Assembly (NCBI RefSeq): GCF_004328625.1
Contig: NZ_CP032229.1
Location: 2,418,001 to 2,482,000 of the forward strand
DNA from: Streptomyces seoulensis
Lineage (GTDB): Bacteria > Actinomycetota > Actinomycetes > Streptomycetales > Streptomycetaceae
Direction of reading: 5' to 3'
DNA length: 64,000 nucleotides
The translations under genes and the position numbers were made by a program. The notes under the pieces are model-generated. The model was not told the DNA's origin and did no database searches. It saw nothing but the letters and a program-made list of their open reading frames with translations. Positions 36,330 through 45,336 of the stretch are shown here, in pieces; within the stretch, counting starts at the first letter, position 1; every line of letters starts with the position of its first letter.

Positions 36330-37990
36330 TCCCCCTCACCCTCACGCATGGGCACCCGGACGTCCCGCTCCTCGGCCACGGACTCCGCGATGTCGTACCC
36401 CGCGTCCACATGCCGGATGACACCCATGCCGGGGTCGTTCGTGAGGACCCGGCGGATCTTCTCGCCGGCCAGCTTCGTGCCGTCGGCGACGCTCACCTGC
36501 CCCGCGTGGATGGATCGTCCCATCCCCACGCCGCCACCGTGGTGGATGGAGACCCAGGACGCCCCGGAAGCCACGTTGACCATGGCGTTCAGCAGCGGCC
36601 AGTCCGCGATCGCGTCGGACCCGTCCAGCATCGCCTCGGTCTCCCGGTAGGGGGACGCGACGGAGCCGCAGTCGAGGTGGTCCCGCCCGATGGCCAGCGG
36701 AGCGGCAAGCTCACCGCTCGCCACCATGTCGTTGAACCGCTCTCCCGCCTTGTCCCGCTCCCCGTACCCGAGCCAGCAGATCCGGGCCGGCAGGCCCTGG
36801 AAGTGCACCCGCTCACCGGCCATCTTGATCCAGCGCGCGAGGGACTCGTTCTCCGGGAACAGCTCCAGCAGGGCGCGGTCGGTCTTGGCGATGTCGGCCG
36901 GGTCGCCGGAGAGGGCGGCCCAGCGGAAGGGGCCCTTGCCCTCGCAGAACAGGGGCCGGATGTAGGCGGGGACGAAGCCGGGGAAGGCGAAGGCGCGGTC
37001 GTAGCCCGCGAGCTGGGCCTCGCCCCGGATGGAGTTGCCGTAGTCGAAGACCTCGGCGCCGGCGTCCATGAAGCCGACCATCGCCTCGACGTGCCGGGCC
37101 ATGGACTCGCGGGCGCGGGTGGTGAACCCGGCCGGGTCCTTCGCGGCGGCGTCGGCCATGTCCTCGAAGTCCACGCCGACCGGGAGGTAGGCCAGCGGGT
37201 CGTGCGCGGAGGTCTGGTCGGTGACGATGTCGATGGGGGCGCTCATGGCGAGGAGCTGCGGGACCAGCTCGGCCGCGTTGCCGAGGACGCCGATGGAGAG
37301 CGGGCGGCGGGCGTCGCGGGCCTCGGTGGCGAGCTGGAGGGCGTGCTCCAGGCTGTCGGCCTTCACATCGAGGTACTTGTGCTCGATGCGGCGCTCGATG
37401 GCGCGCGGGTCGACGTCGATACAGATGGCCACGCCGTCGTTCATGGTGACGGCGAGCGGCTGGGCGCCGCCCATGCCGCCGAGTCCGGCGGTCAGCGTGA
37501 TGGTGCCCGCGAGGGTGCCGCCGAACTTCTTCGCGGCAACGGCGGCGAAGGTCTCGTAGGTGCCCTGGAGGATGCCCTGGGTGCCGATGTAGATCCAGGA
37601 ACCGGCGGTCATCTGGCCGTACATGGTGAGGCCGAGGGCCTCCAGGCGGCGGAACTCCTCCCAGTTGGCCCAGTCGCCGACCAGGTTGGAGTTGGCGATG
37701 AGGACGCGCGGCGCCCACTCGTGGGTCTGCATGACGCCGACCGGGCGGCCGGACTGGACGAGCATCGTCTCGTCCTGCTTGAGCGTCCGCAGCGTGCGCA
37801 CCATGGCGTCGAAGGAGCGCCAGTCGCGGGCGGCCTTGCCGGTCCCGCCGTAGACGACGAGCTTGTCGGGGTGCTCGGCGACCTCGGGGTCGAGGTTGTT
37901 CTGGAGCATCCGGAGGGCGGCTTCCTGCTGCCAGCCCAGGGCGCTCAGTTCCGTGCCGCGCGGTGCTCGTACGGGGCGGGGTCCCGACAT
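36326..37990 (-). CDS. hutU: urocanate hydratase
   Basis: A 554-residue NAD+-dependent urocanase that makes 4-imidazolone-5-propionate. Full family length. [20 protein letters not shown] starts the N-terminal domain (residues 30-49), and [23 protein letters not shown] and [14 protein letters not shown] are conserved. The NAD-binding region near residues 175-205 and the C-terminal [16 protein letters not shown] (near residue 507) are present. It is the first gene of the operon, with a palindromic operator 23-53 bp upstream. hutH is not in the window. Confidence 0.97.
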   Translation of the reverse strand: MSGPRPVRAPRGTELSALGWQQEAALRMLQNNLDPEVAEHPDKLVVYGGTGKAARDWRSFDAMVRTLRTLKQDETMLVQSGRPVGVMQTHEWAPRVLIANSNLVGDWANWEEFRRLEALGLTMYGQMTAGSWIYIGTQGILQGTYETFAAVAAKKFGGTLAGTITLTAGLGGMGGAQPLAVTMNDGVAICIDVDPRAIERRIEHKYLDVKADSLEHALQLATEARDARRPLSIGVLGNAAELVPQLLAMSAPIDIVTDQTSAHDPLAYLPVGVDFEDMADAAAKDPAGFTTRARESMARHVEAMVGFMDAGAEVFDYGNSIRGEAQLAGYDRAFAFPGFVPAYIRPLFCEGKGPFRWAALSGDPADIAKTDRALLELFPENESLARWIKMAGERVHFQGLPARICWLGYGERDKAGERFNDMVASGELAAPLAIGRDHLDCGSVASPYRETEAMLDGSDAIADWPLLNAMVNVASGASWVSIHHGGGVGMGRSIHAGQVSVADGTKLAGEKIRRVLTNDPGMGVIRHVDAGYDIAESVAEERDVRVPMREGEGE

Positions 37991-38012
37991 CGTGTGCTCC
38001 TCCTGTTGCTGT

Positions 38013-38043
38013 CTCTATTCACATAGTCCAGTCGTGAATAGAG
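38013..38043. promoter_or_regulatory. hut operator candidate: CTCTATTCAC-N11-GTGAATAGAG
   Basis: A perfect 10-bp inverted repeat with an 11-bp spacer lies just upstream of the hutU start. Half-site centres are 21 bp apart, two helix turns, as for a dimeric repressor or activator. It is AT-rich compared with surroundings. It most likely mediates induction of the hut operon, and could also touch the divergent decarboxylase-like gene. Confidence 0.65.
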
Positions 38044-38136
38044 CTAGTCAATAGGTACCGGGTGCCGTCGCCCGCGCGCCGGGAATGTTTGGCTGGAACC
38101 GTGGACGGGGGCGAGCGAGAGGAACGAGGGCACACC

Positions 38137-39537
38137 GTGGCACAGGAGACCGTGGAGCACGACGGCACCGAGAAGCGGGAGCGGGAGGCCGCCGCGCGTG
38201 TCGCCCGGCGGGACGCCGCCGTGCGGGGCGCGGTGGCCGGCGGGCTGCTCGGCCCGGACGCGCCGCTGGTCGCGCTGCTGGACGTGGCCGGCATCCGGGA
38301 GTCGGCGGCGGCCCTGCGCGCGGCGTTCGACGCGGTCGTGGCGCCGGGCACCCCGGTGCTGCACGCCTTCGCCGTGAAGGCGGCCCCGCTGGTGCCCGTA
38401 CTGAGCCTGCTGCACGCGGCCGGCCTTGGCGCCGAGGCGGCGAGCCCCGGCGAGCTGGCCCTCGTGCGGGCGGCCGGGGTGCCCGCCTCGCGGACCGTGC
38501 TCGACTCCCCCGCCAAGACGCCCGGCGAGCTGCGCGAGGCGCTGGCGCTGGGGGTCGCCGTCAACGCGGACAACCCGCAGGAGCTGGCCCGCATCGACGC
38601 CCTGGTGGCGGCCGGGGCCACCGGCTCCCCGCTCGGCATCCGGGTGAACCCGCAGGTCGGGGGCGGGACCATCGGGGCGACCTCCACGGCGACGCCGACC
38701 TCGAAGTTCGGGGTGGCGCTGCTGGACGAGGGGGCCCGGGAGTGGGTGGTGCGGGCGTACCTGGACCGGCCCTGGCTGACCCGGCTGCACGCGCACACCG
38801 GCTCGCAGGGCATCCCGCTGCCGCTGATGGCACGGGGCGTGGCGGAGGCGTACGCGCTGGCGGAGGAGGTCAACGGGCGGGCCGGGCGGCGCCAGATCGA
38901 CACCCTGGACATCGGCGGCGGCCTGCCCGTCGACTTCACGGCGGAGGCGACCGCGCCGACCTACGCGGAGTACGCCCGGCTGCTGGCCGCCGAGGTGCCG
39001 GGGCTGTTCGACGGACGGTACGGGCTGGTGACCGAGTTCGGCCGCTCGCTGCTGGCCAAGCACGGCACGGTGCTGGCGCGGGTGGAGTATGCCAAGAGCG
39101 CGGGCGGCCGGCGGATCGCGGTGACGCACGCGGGCGTGCAGGTGGCCACGCGGACGGTGTACGCCCCGGCGCAGTGGCCACTGCGGGTCGCCGCGTACGA
39201 CGCCGGAGGGAAGCCCAAGTCCGGGCCGGAGGTGGTGCAGGACGTGGCGGGGCCGGCCTGTTTCTCCGGGGACCTGCTGGCCGAGGGCCGCGCCCTGCCC
39301 GCGCTGGAGCAGGGCGACCTGGCGGCCGTGCTGGACACCGGGGCCTATTACTTCGCGCACCACTACTCGTACAACTCCCTTGCCCGGCCCGGTGTCTACG
39401 GCTTCGTGCCGGACGGTGCCGGGGGCGTGGAGTTCGCGGTGGTGCGGGAGCCGCAGACGGTGGCGCAGATCGTGGCCGAGTCCGGCGGGGCGCACGCGGA
39501 CGCGCTCACCACCCTGGACGCGCCCGGGAGCCGTTGA
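38137..39537 (+). CDS. diaminopimelate-decarboxylase-like PLP enzyme (fold type III)
   Basis: A 466-residue alanine racemase-fold PLP enzyme. The PLP lysine is in HAFAVKAAPLVPVL (about residue 79), HTGSQG is the HxGSQ element, GGGLPVDF the phosphate-binding loop, TEFGRSLLAKHG the substrate motif, and GPACFSGD holds the catalytic cysteine. All key elements of group IV decarboxylases are present, but substrate residues differ enough that lysA is uncertain; it may act on another diamino acid. The GTG at 38137 is preferred over the one at 38101. It is divergent from hutU. Confidence 0.82.
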   Translation: MAQETVEHDGTEKREREAAARVARRDAAVRGAVAGGLLGPDAPLVALLDVAGIRESAAALRAAFDAVVAPGTPVLHAFAVKAAPLVPVLSLLHAAGLGAEAASPGELALVRAAGVPASRTVLDSPAKTPGELREALALGVAVNADNPQELARIDALVAAGATGSPLGIRVNPQVGGGTIGATSTATPTSKFGVALLDEGAREWVVRAYLDRPWLTRLHAHTGSQGIPLPLMARGVAEAYALAEEVNGRAGRRQIDTLDIGGGLPVDFTAEATAPTYAEYARLLAAEVPGLFDGRYGLVTEFGRSLLAKHGTVLARVEYAKSAGGRRIAVTHAGVQVATRTVYAPAQWPLRVAAYDAGGKPKSGPEVVQDVAGPACFSGDLLAEGRALPALEQGDLAAVLDTGAYYFAHHYSYNSLARPGVYGFVPDGAGGVEFAVVREPQTVAQIVAESGGAHADALTTLDAPGSR

Positions 39538-39732
39538 CGCGGGAGTCCGCCCGGAGGACAAAGGCCCCCACGGACAAAGAGGCAACTTCCGCGCAACGCA
39601 GGCCAATCGACTCACACTAGTACGCCGGGCGCACGTTCCAACGGAAAATGCCAAAGCCCTCACCCGCCACGCACACGTTGCGTAGTGTCAGTGTCACTGA
39701 GCCGGAGACCCAGGCGGGGAGGGGAGCCCACG

Positions 39733-40122
39733 GTGCCCGGAATCGACGAATGCTTACTGGAAGCCATGCGGCTGCCCGGCGCGCGGGGAGCGGCGCTGGT
39801 GGACTGGACGAGCGGACTGGCCCTCGGCACGGTCGGCGAGGCGCCCGGCGGTGACCACGAGACCACGGCCGCCGAGGCCGCCGAACTGGCCCGGCTGGCC
39901 GCCGAGCACGGCGCCTTCTCGGCCGGCGAGAGCGAGGACGGGCGGCCGCCCGTCGAGGACGTGATCGTCAGCAACCACGACAGCTATCACCTGCTGCGGT
40001 TCGTGGACACGTCCTTCGACAGCAGCGTCTTCCTCCATCTGTGGGTGGGACGCGCGGAGGGCAATCTCGCGCTCGCCCGTATCAGGCTCGGCGAGATGGC
40101 CGACCGGCTGGTGCTGGGATGA
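39733..40122 (+). CDS. roadblock/LC7 domain protein A (TTA codon)
   Basis: A 129-residue roadblock/LC7 protein. The pattern GARGAALVDWTSGLALGTVG and the final helix NLALARIRLGEMADRL match the family, whose members form homodimers and often partner small GTPases. It is a clear paralogue of the protein at 41505. Codon 8 is TTA (39754-39756), the leucine codon read by the bldA tRNA, so its expression is predicted to be development-dependent. The GTG start follows GGGGAG. Its stop overlaps the next start by 4 bp. Confidence 0.85.
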   Translation: MPGIDECLLEAMRLPGARGAALVDWTSGLALGTVGEAPGGDHETTAAEAAELARLAAEHGAFSAGESEDGRPPVEDVIVSNHDSYHLLRFVDTSFDSSVFLHLWVGRAEGNLALARIRLGEMADRLVLG

Positions 40123-40949
40123 CCGTGGTGGACATACCCCCGCCGCTGCCTGTACGGGACCGGAGCGACCAGCGCGACCCGTCGGCGGGCGCCCTGTCCC
40201 CGATGCTCAGACGGCTGGCGGAGGAGGAGGCCACCGGTGTCCTCGTCCGCGAGCACGGCACCCTCTACCTGGCCCAGGGCCGCGTGGTGCACGCCGAGAG
40301 TCCGCTCGCCCCCGGCCTCGGCGTGCTCCTCACCGCCCACGGCACCCTCGCGGCGACCGCCTGGCAGCGCGCCACCGAGCACTTGGCGAGCCCCGCGGAC
40401 GCCGCCCGGCTGGTGCTCGACGCCGGACTGCTCCCCGAGGGCGCGCTGGAGCTGTGCCACCTGGACGCGCTGTACGACGCCGGGTACTTCGCCCTCGCGC
40501 CGAGCAGCACCCCGGGCCGGTTCCGCTACGACGGCGCGCCCCGGCTGGGCCCGCTGCCCTCGGTGCCGGTGGTGGCACTGGAGCGGGAGACGCTGCGCCG
40601 GCGCCTGCTGCTGCACCGGCTCTGGCCCGACCCGGCCGCCGACAGCGCCCCGCTGATCCGCGCCGACCCGGCGGGCGCCGCCCAGGTCCCGCCCCGCCGC
40701 CGGGCGGTGCTGGAGCGGGTGGACGGGGTCCGTACCGCGCTGCGGATCGCCCACGACCTGGGGCGGCAGGCGTTCCACACCCTGGTGGACGTACGGCGGC
40801 TCACCGCGGACGGGCTGCTGGCGCCGATGCCGGTGGCGACCGCGCCGGACCCGCCGCCCGCGGGCTTCCATCCCCCCGCCCCGCTCACCGTCACCGACCC
40901 CGACATCGCGCTGCTGAAGAGGCTCAGGAATGCGCTGGAGGCGCTTTGA
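40119..40949 (+). CDS. PATAN/DUF4388-like protein in roadblock cluster
   Basis: A 276-residue protein. Residues about 25-85 (LSPMLRRLAEEEATGVLVRE, then LYLAQGRVVHAES) resemble the PATAN/DUF4388 domain, a small domain used in signalling proteins to present partner-binding surfaces. The middle is helical, and the C-terminus (VPPRRRAVLERVDGVRTALR) looks like a regulatory module, possibly winged-helix-like. It starts at an ATG overlapping the previous stop, so the two are coupled. It probably acts with the three roadblock proteins. The domain call is by eye and moderate. Confidence 0.6.
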   Translation: MTVVDIPPPLPVRDRSDQRDPSAGALSPMLRRLAEEEATGVLVREHGTLYLAQGRVVHAESPLAPGLGVLLTAHGTLAATAWQRATEHLASPADAARLVLDAGLLPEGALELCHLDALYDAGYFALAPSSTPGRFRYDGAPRLGPLPSVPVVALERETLRRRLLLHRLWPDPAADSAPLIRADPAGAAQVPPRRRAVLERVDGVRTALRIAHDLGRQAFHTLVDVRRLTADGLLAPMPVATAPDPPPAGFHPPAPLTVTDPDIALLKRLRNALEAL

Positions 40950-40980
40950 ACGGCAACCGCCCGCCGAGAGGAGAGAGCTG

Positions 40981-41481
40981 ATGCTGCCCGAATCGGACCT
41001 GGCCGCCGTCGTCGACGAGCTGCGGCGGCTACGCACCCGCGTACCCCAGCTCACCGGCGCCCTGGCGGCGGGCGTGGACGGCCTGGTCGTCGCCCACGAC
41101 ACCCCCGGCGTCGACCCCGACGGGCTGGCGGCGCTCACCGCGGCCTCGCTGGGCGTCGCCGTCCGGCTCGCCGACGCCACCGGCAACGGCAGCTTCCGGG
41201 AGCTGCTGGTGCGCGGCGAGCGCGGCTATGTCGCCACCTACGCGGCCGGCCGCACCGCCGTACTGACGCTGCTCGCGCAGGACCGGGTCAACGTGGGGCG
41301 GCTGCACCTGGAGGGCCGCCGGGCCGGTGCCCGCGTCGGGGAACTGCTCGACGCCGCCGAGGCCGAGGCCCGGCGCCGCCCGCCGGAGCGGCCCGCCCGG
41401 CCCGCGCCCGCCCGTACCCGCGCCGCCACCCGCACCCCCCGGGCCACGGCCACCGAAACACCTACCGCAACCGAGAGTTGA
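40981..41481 (+). CDS. roadblock/LC7 domain protein B
   Basis: A 166-residue protein. The first ~125 residues are a CvnB-like roadblock/LC7 domain (LRTRVPQLTGALAAGVDGLV, LVRGERGYVATYAAG, LLAQDRVNVGRL). The tail is rich in Arg, Pro, Ala and Thr and is probably disordered. It differs from the A and C copies, which resemble each other. GAGAGGAGAGAG precedes the ATG. The gap to the previous gene is 31 bp. Confidence 0.85.
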   Translation: MLPESDLAAVVDELRRLRTRVPQLTGALAAGVDGLVVAHDTPGVDPDGLAALTAASLGVAVRLADATGNGSFRELLVRGERGYVATYAAGRTAVLTLLAQDRVNVGRLHLEGRRAGARVGELLDAAEAEARRRPPERPARPAPARTRAATRTPRATATETPTATES

Positions 41482-41504
41482 ACCTCCGAAAGGACAGCAG
41501 AACC

Positions 41505-41876
41505 ATGGCGAACACCGAAACGGCGCTGAAAGAGGCGCTCACCTCCATCGAGGGTGCCACCGGCGTCGCGCTCGTCGACTACACCAGCGGCATGGCGCTG
41601 GGCACGCTGGGCGGGAGCAAGACGTTCGACCTGAACGTGGCCGCCGCGGGCAACACCGACGTGATCCGCGCCAAGATGCGCACCATGGAGCACCTGGGGC
41701 TCAACGCCGAGATCGAGGACATCCTGATCACCCTGAGCGACCAGTACCACCTGATCCGGCTGCTCAAGGGCCGGGGCGGCAACGGCCTGTTCCTCTACCT
41801 GGTGCTGGACGGCCGGGCCAACCTGGCGATGGCGCGGCACCAGTTGAAGCGGATCGAGAACGAGCTGGAGGTCTGA
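41505..41876 (+). CDS. roadblock/LC7 domain protein C
   Basis: A 123-residue roadblock/LC7 protein (ATGVALVDYTSGMALGTLGG, DILITLSDQYHLIRLLKG, NLAMARHQLKRIENELEV). It shares its fold pattern with the 39733 product. The usual partner genes of Streptomyces conservons (sensor kinase, DUF742 protein, GTPase) are absent here. The ATG at 41505 follows AAAGGA. It ends the four-gene roadblock cluster; the next gene is convergent. Confidence 0.88.
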   Translation: MANTETALKEALTSIEGATGVALVDYTSGMALGTLGGSKTFDLNVAAAGNTDVIRAKMRTMEHLGLNAEIEDILITLSDQYHLIRLLKGRGGNGLFLYLVLDGRANLAMARHQLKRIENELEV

Positions 41877-41949
41877 GCGGAGGTCCGAGCCGCACCCACG
41901 CCGTGGCACGGCGGCGGACCCCGGCGGGGGTCGCGTCGCCGTACGGCTC

Positions 41950-42792
41950 TCACTCCACGAAGAGCCCCCGGGCCGAGGCCCGGGCGTCGAACTCCTCCAG
42001 CCGGGCCTGCGCGTCGGGCAGGCCGTCGCACAGCGCCTCCAGCAGGACCCGGCCCAGCAGCATCGGCGCGCACGCGGTGTCGAAGGCGAGCCCGGTGCCG
42101 ACGGCGGCGGGCAGCAGCAGGTCGGAGTACTTGGCGACCGGCGCGAAGGCGGAGTCGGCCACCGTGACGATGGTCAGCCCGGCCTCCCTGGCGTACGCGA
42201 GGGTGTCCAGCACCTCGCGCGGATGCCGGGGCAGCGCGAAGCAGAGCAGCGCGGAGGCACCGGCCCGTACGGCGGCGTCGATGCGGTCCTGCACCATCGA
42301 GCCGCCCTCGTCGAGCAGCCGCACGTCGGGGTGGACCTTGGCGGCGAAGTAGGCGAAGCCGAACGCCTGCGGGGCGGCGGCGCGCAGCCCCAGCACCAGG
42401 AGCGGGCGGGAGGCGGCCAGCACCCGCCCCGCGCGCTCGACCGGGGCCGGGTCGGCGAGGAGTTCGGCGAGGTGGCGGAGGTTCTCGATCTCGGCCTCGA
42501 CGGCCTGCTGGTACTCGTTGAACGCGCCGTTGTCCGAGGCCGGTTCGGCGGGCACGACCTCGCGCAGATGGCGGCGGAGCGCCGGGTAGCCGTCGAAGCC
42601 GAGGGCGACCGCGAACCGGGTGACGGAGGGCTGGCTGACCCCGGCCAGCTCGGCCAGCTCCACGCTGGACAGGAACGGCACGTCGGCCGCGCGGCGCACC
42701 ATGCTGTGCGCGATGCGGCGCTGGGTGGGCGTGAGCCGGTGCCCCTCGAAGAGCGCCTGCAACCGGTTCGCAGGGCTGTCGCTCGCGCTCAT
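41950..42792 (-). CDS. MurR/RpiR family transcriptional regulator
   Basis: A 280-residue regulator. The N-terminal HTH (VELAELAGVSQPSVTRFAVALGF quoted in part: AGVSQPSVTRFAVALG, near residues 45-65) is followed by a SIS sugar-phosphate-binding domain (about 110-255). Such proteins regulate amino-sugar or sugar-phosphate genes. The ATG at 42792 is preferred because a GGAGGGGGAG stretch precedes it. No sugar operon is adjacent, so its target is elsewhere or it acts on the flanking genes. Confidence 0.88.
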   Translation of the reverse strand: MSASDSPANRLQALFEGHRLTPTQRRIAHSMVRRAADVPFLSSVELAELAGVSQPSVTRFAVALGFDGYPALRRHLREVVPAEPASDNGAFNEYQQAVEAEIENLRHLAELLADPAPVERAGRVLAASRPLLVLGLRAAAPQAFGFAYFAAKVHPDVRLLDEGGSMVQDRIDAAVRAGASALLCFALPRHPREVLDTLAYAREAGLTIVTVADSAFAPVAKYSDLLLPAAVGTGLAFDTACAPMLLGRVLLEALCDGLPDAQARLEEFDARASARGLFVE

Positions 42793-42940
42793 GCCGCGCT
42801 CCCCCTCCAGATGTCGTCGGGTCCTGGACGCCCCCGCGCGGAAAGTACGGAGGGTACAGCGCCGGGGCGGGGTCGGGCACCGTCGCCCATTCAGCCACAA
42901 AGCCCTCTGCATACCTTTATACAGCGCGGCGGGCGGCCCG

Positions 42941-44278
42941 TCAGTCGGCGAGCAGATCCTCCGGCGCGGACCCCGCGATCCCGGCCAGGGTGTCCAGGGC
43001 GGCCGCGAGCACGTCGGCGGGCGGTGAGGCGAGGGCGAGCCGGACCGCGTGCGGGGCGCTGTCGCGGCGTACGGCGAAGGCGGCGGCCGGGGCGACGGCG
43101 ATGCCGTGCCGCGCGGCGGCGGCGACGAAGGTGTCCGCGCGCCGCCCCTCGGGCAGCCGCCACCAGCAGTGATAGGCGCGGGCGTCCCCGCGCACGTCGA
43201 ACCCGTCGAGCCGCCGGGCCGCGAGCGCCTGCCGTTCGGCCGCGTCCCGCTGCCTGTCCGCCACGAGCCTGTCGGCGGTGCCGTCGCGCTGCCAGCGCCG
43301 CATGACCTCCAGGGCGAACCGCATCGGGGTCCAGCCGCCGGAGCGCAGCGAGGTGGCCAGGGCGTCGGTGCGGGCCGGGGGTGCGACGAGGAATCCGAGG
43401 GTGAGGCCGGGGGCGACGCGCTTGGAGAGGCTGTCGACCAGCACGGTCCGCTCGGGCAACAGGGCCGCGAACGGCGGGAGTTCGCGGCGCAGGAAACCCC
43501 ACACCGCGTCCTCGATGACGGTGAGGTCCAGCCGGGTCAGCACCTCGGCGAGCGCGGCCAGCCGGGCGGGCGGTGCGGTGAGCGAGAGCGGGTTGTGCAG
43601 GGTCGGCTGCGTGTACACCGCGTGCAGCGGGGCGCGCCGGTGCGCCCGCTCGACGGCGCCGGGGACGAGCCCCTGCTCATCCATGGCGAGCGGTACGAGC
43701 GTGACGCCGAGCCGGGCGGCGACGGTACGGATGACCGGGTACGTCAGCTCCTCCACCCCGAGCCGCCCGCCGGGCGGGACCAGGGCGGCGACGGCGGCGG
43801 AGACGGCCTGGCGGCCGTTCCCGGCGAACAGCACCTGTCCGGGGCCGGGGCGCCAGCCGCCCCGGGCGAGCAGGTCGGCGGCGGCCTCCCGGGCGGCGGG
43901 GGTGCCGGCGGCGCCGGCCGGGCGGAGGGCGTCGCCGAGGATGTCGGGGCGGGTGAGCGGGGCCAGGCCCTCGGCCAGCAGGGCGGCGTGGCCGGGCAGG
44001 GTGGAGTGGTTCAGCTCCAGGTCCACGCGGGCGGCGGCCGGTTCGGTGAGGGCGGGGGTTGCGGTCTCGGCTCCGGCGCGGACGTAGGTGCCCCGGCCGA
44101 CCTCGCCGACGGTGAGGCCGCGGCGGGCGAGTTCGCGGTAGACGCGCGTGGCGGTGGACTCGGCGATGCCGTGCCGCCGGGCGAACGTCCGCTGCGGGGG
44201 CAGCCGGTCACCGGGGCGGAGGGCTCCGCCGCGGATCTCCTCGGCCACCGCGTCGGCCACGCTCCGGTAGTCGCTCAC
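42941..44278 (-). CDS. MocR-type GntR/aminotransferase regulator
   Basis: A 445-residue MocR regulator: a GntR winged helix (EEIRGGALRPGDRLPPQRTF) joined to an aminotransferase-fold domain. The PLP lysine is in LVDSLSKRVAPGLTLGFL (near residue 290). MocR proteins use PLP or an adduct as a signal and often control the next gene. The GTG at 44278 follows GGGAGGGGGC. It faces a LysE exporter gene, with the palindrome CAATAGCGGCTATTG between them, so it probably controls that exporter. Confidence 0.9.
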   Translation of the reverse strand: MSDYRSVADAVAEEIRGGALRPGDRLPPQRTFARRHGIAESTATRVYRELARRGLTVGEVGRGTYVRAGAETATPALTEPAAARVDLELNHSTLPGHAALLAEGLAPLTRPDILGDALRPAGAAGTPAAREAAADLLARGGWRPGPGQVLFAGNGRQAVSAAVAALVPPGGRLGVEELTYPVIRTVAARLGVTLVPLAMDEQGLVPGAVERAHRRAPLHAVYTQPTLHNPLSLTAPPARLAALAEVLTRLDLTVIEDAVWGFLRRELPPFAALLPERTVLVDSLSKRVAPGLTLGFLVAPPARTDALATSLRSGGWTPMRFALEVMRRWQRDGTADRLVADRQRDAAERQALAARRLDGFDVRGDARAYHCWWRLPEGRRADTFVAAAARHGIAVAPAAAFAVRRDSAPHAVRLALASPPADVLAAALDTLAGIAGSAPEDLLAD

Positions 44279-44310
44279 TCCAGCCCCCTCCCACGACATT
44301 GCCCCGAGAA

Positions 44311-44325
44311 CAATAGCGGCTATTG
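44311..44325. promoter_or_regulatory. CAATAG-CGG-CTATTG palindrome
   Basis: A perfect 6-bp inverted repeat in the 113-bp gap between the divergent MocR and LysE-family genes. It is the likely MocR binding site. Confidence 0.6.
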
Positions 44326-44391
44326 CACCGAGAGTTGGCGGTTCATAGCCTCAGGGCAACACCGCTCACGCACCCAACGGGGGGACTTTCC

Positions 44392-45042
44392 ATGCTCATC
44401 GAGCCCAGCGCGGCCCTGGGGGTGACGGTGGTGGCCCTGGGGATGGTCCTCACCCCGGGCCCGAACATGATCTACCTGGTCTCCCGCAGCATCACCCAGG
44501 GCAGGCGCGCCGGGCTGGTCTCCCTCGGCGGGGTGGCCCTGGGCTTCGTCGCCTACCTGCTGGCGGCCAACCTCGGCCTCTCGGTGCTCTTCCGCGCGGT
44601 GCCGGAGCTGTACATCGGGGTGAAGCTGGCCGGCGCGGGATACCTCGCGTATCTGGCCTGGTCGGCGCTGCGGCCGGGCGGCGTCTCGGTGTTCGCCCCG
44701 CGCGAGGTCCCGCCGGACTCCCCGCGCAGGCTCTTCACGATGGGGCTGATGACGAACCTGCTCAACCCGAAGATCGCCATCATGTACGTGTCCCTGATCC
44801 CGCAGTTCGTCGACCTGGACCGGGGTCACGTCCTCACCCAGGGCCTCCTGCTGGGCTCCTGCCAGATCGCGGTGAGCGTCGCGGTGAACCTCGCCGTCGT
44901 CCTCGCCGCCGGCACGATCGCCACGTTCCTGTCCCGGCGGCCGGCCTGGCTCAAGTTCCAGCGGTACGCGATGGGGACGGTGCTGGGGGCGCTGGCCGTC
45001 ACCTTGGCGGTGGACACGTCTGGGCCGAGCGTCACGAGCTGA
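44392..45042 (+). CDS. LysE/RhtB family amino-acid exporter
   Basis: A 216-residue protein with about six membrane segments. The N-terminal LTPGPNMIYLVSRSITQGRRAG is the LysE/RhtB motif (residues 20-41; partial quote: TPGPNMIYLVSRS), and LLNPKIAIMYVSLIPQFV is the second conserved segment. Proteins of this family export amino acids such as lysine, homoserine or leucine. Its substrate is unknown. The MocR gene opposite suggests control by an amino-acid or PLP-linked signal. A large hairpin follows the stop. Confidence 0.9.
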   Translation: MLIEPSAALGVTVVALGMVLTPGPNMIYLVSRSITQGRRAGLVSLGGVALGFVAYLLAANLGLSVLFRAVPELYIGVKLAGAGYLAYLAWSALRPGGVSVFAPREVPPDSPRRLFTMGLMTNLLNPKIAIMYVSLIPQFVDLDRGHVLTQGLLLGSCQIAVSVAVNLAVVLAAGTIATFLSRRPAWLKFQRYAMGTVLGALAVTLAVDTSGPSVTS

Positions 45043-45072
45043 GACCCCGTGAGAAAGCCCCGTAGAAGAACA

Positions 45073-45131
45073 TTCGCGGGGACCGCCGCACCCCCGGTGA
45101 AGGGGGGCGGGACGACGGCGGTCCCCGCGAA
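45073..45131. terminator. large hairpin after the LysE gene
   Basis: A perfect 16-bp stem (TTCGCGGGGACCGCCG and complement) encloses a 27-base loop with a secondary CCCCC/GGGGG stem. It sits 31 bp after the exporter stop. It is probably a terminator; the adjacent open frame at 45049-45285 is low-complexity and not called. Confidence 0.6.
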
Positions 45132-45336
45132 GGACGCGGGTCGGGTCAGGCCCGTGCGCGTCCGAGGCGCCGTGGGAGGTCCGGGAGCCGCTCCGAAGTC
45201 TCCTGGGCGCCGTTCGGCGTCGGCCGGGGCGGGGAGCCGCTCCCGTCCCTTGCCGACGCCCACTACTGTGCCGGGCCCGTGTTAAGCACGTGCTGCGCGC
45301 ACGTGACACGCTCGTGCCGCTTGGGCCACGGCCCGG

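Noticed and set aside
45049..45285. 78-residue open frame after the LysE gene
   Set aside because: It spans the large hairpin, its product is low-complexity Arg/Pro/Gly, and it has no family or convincing ribosome-binding site.
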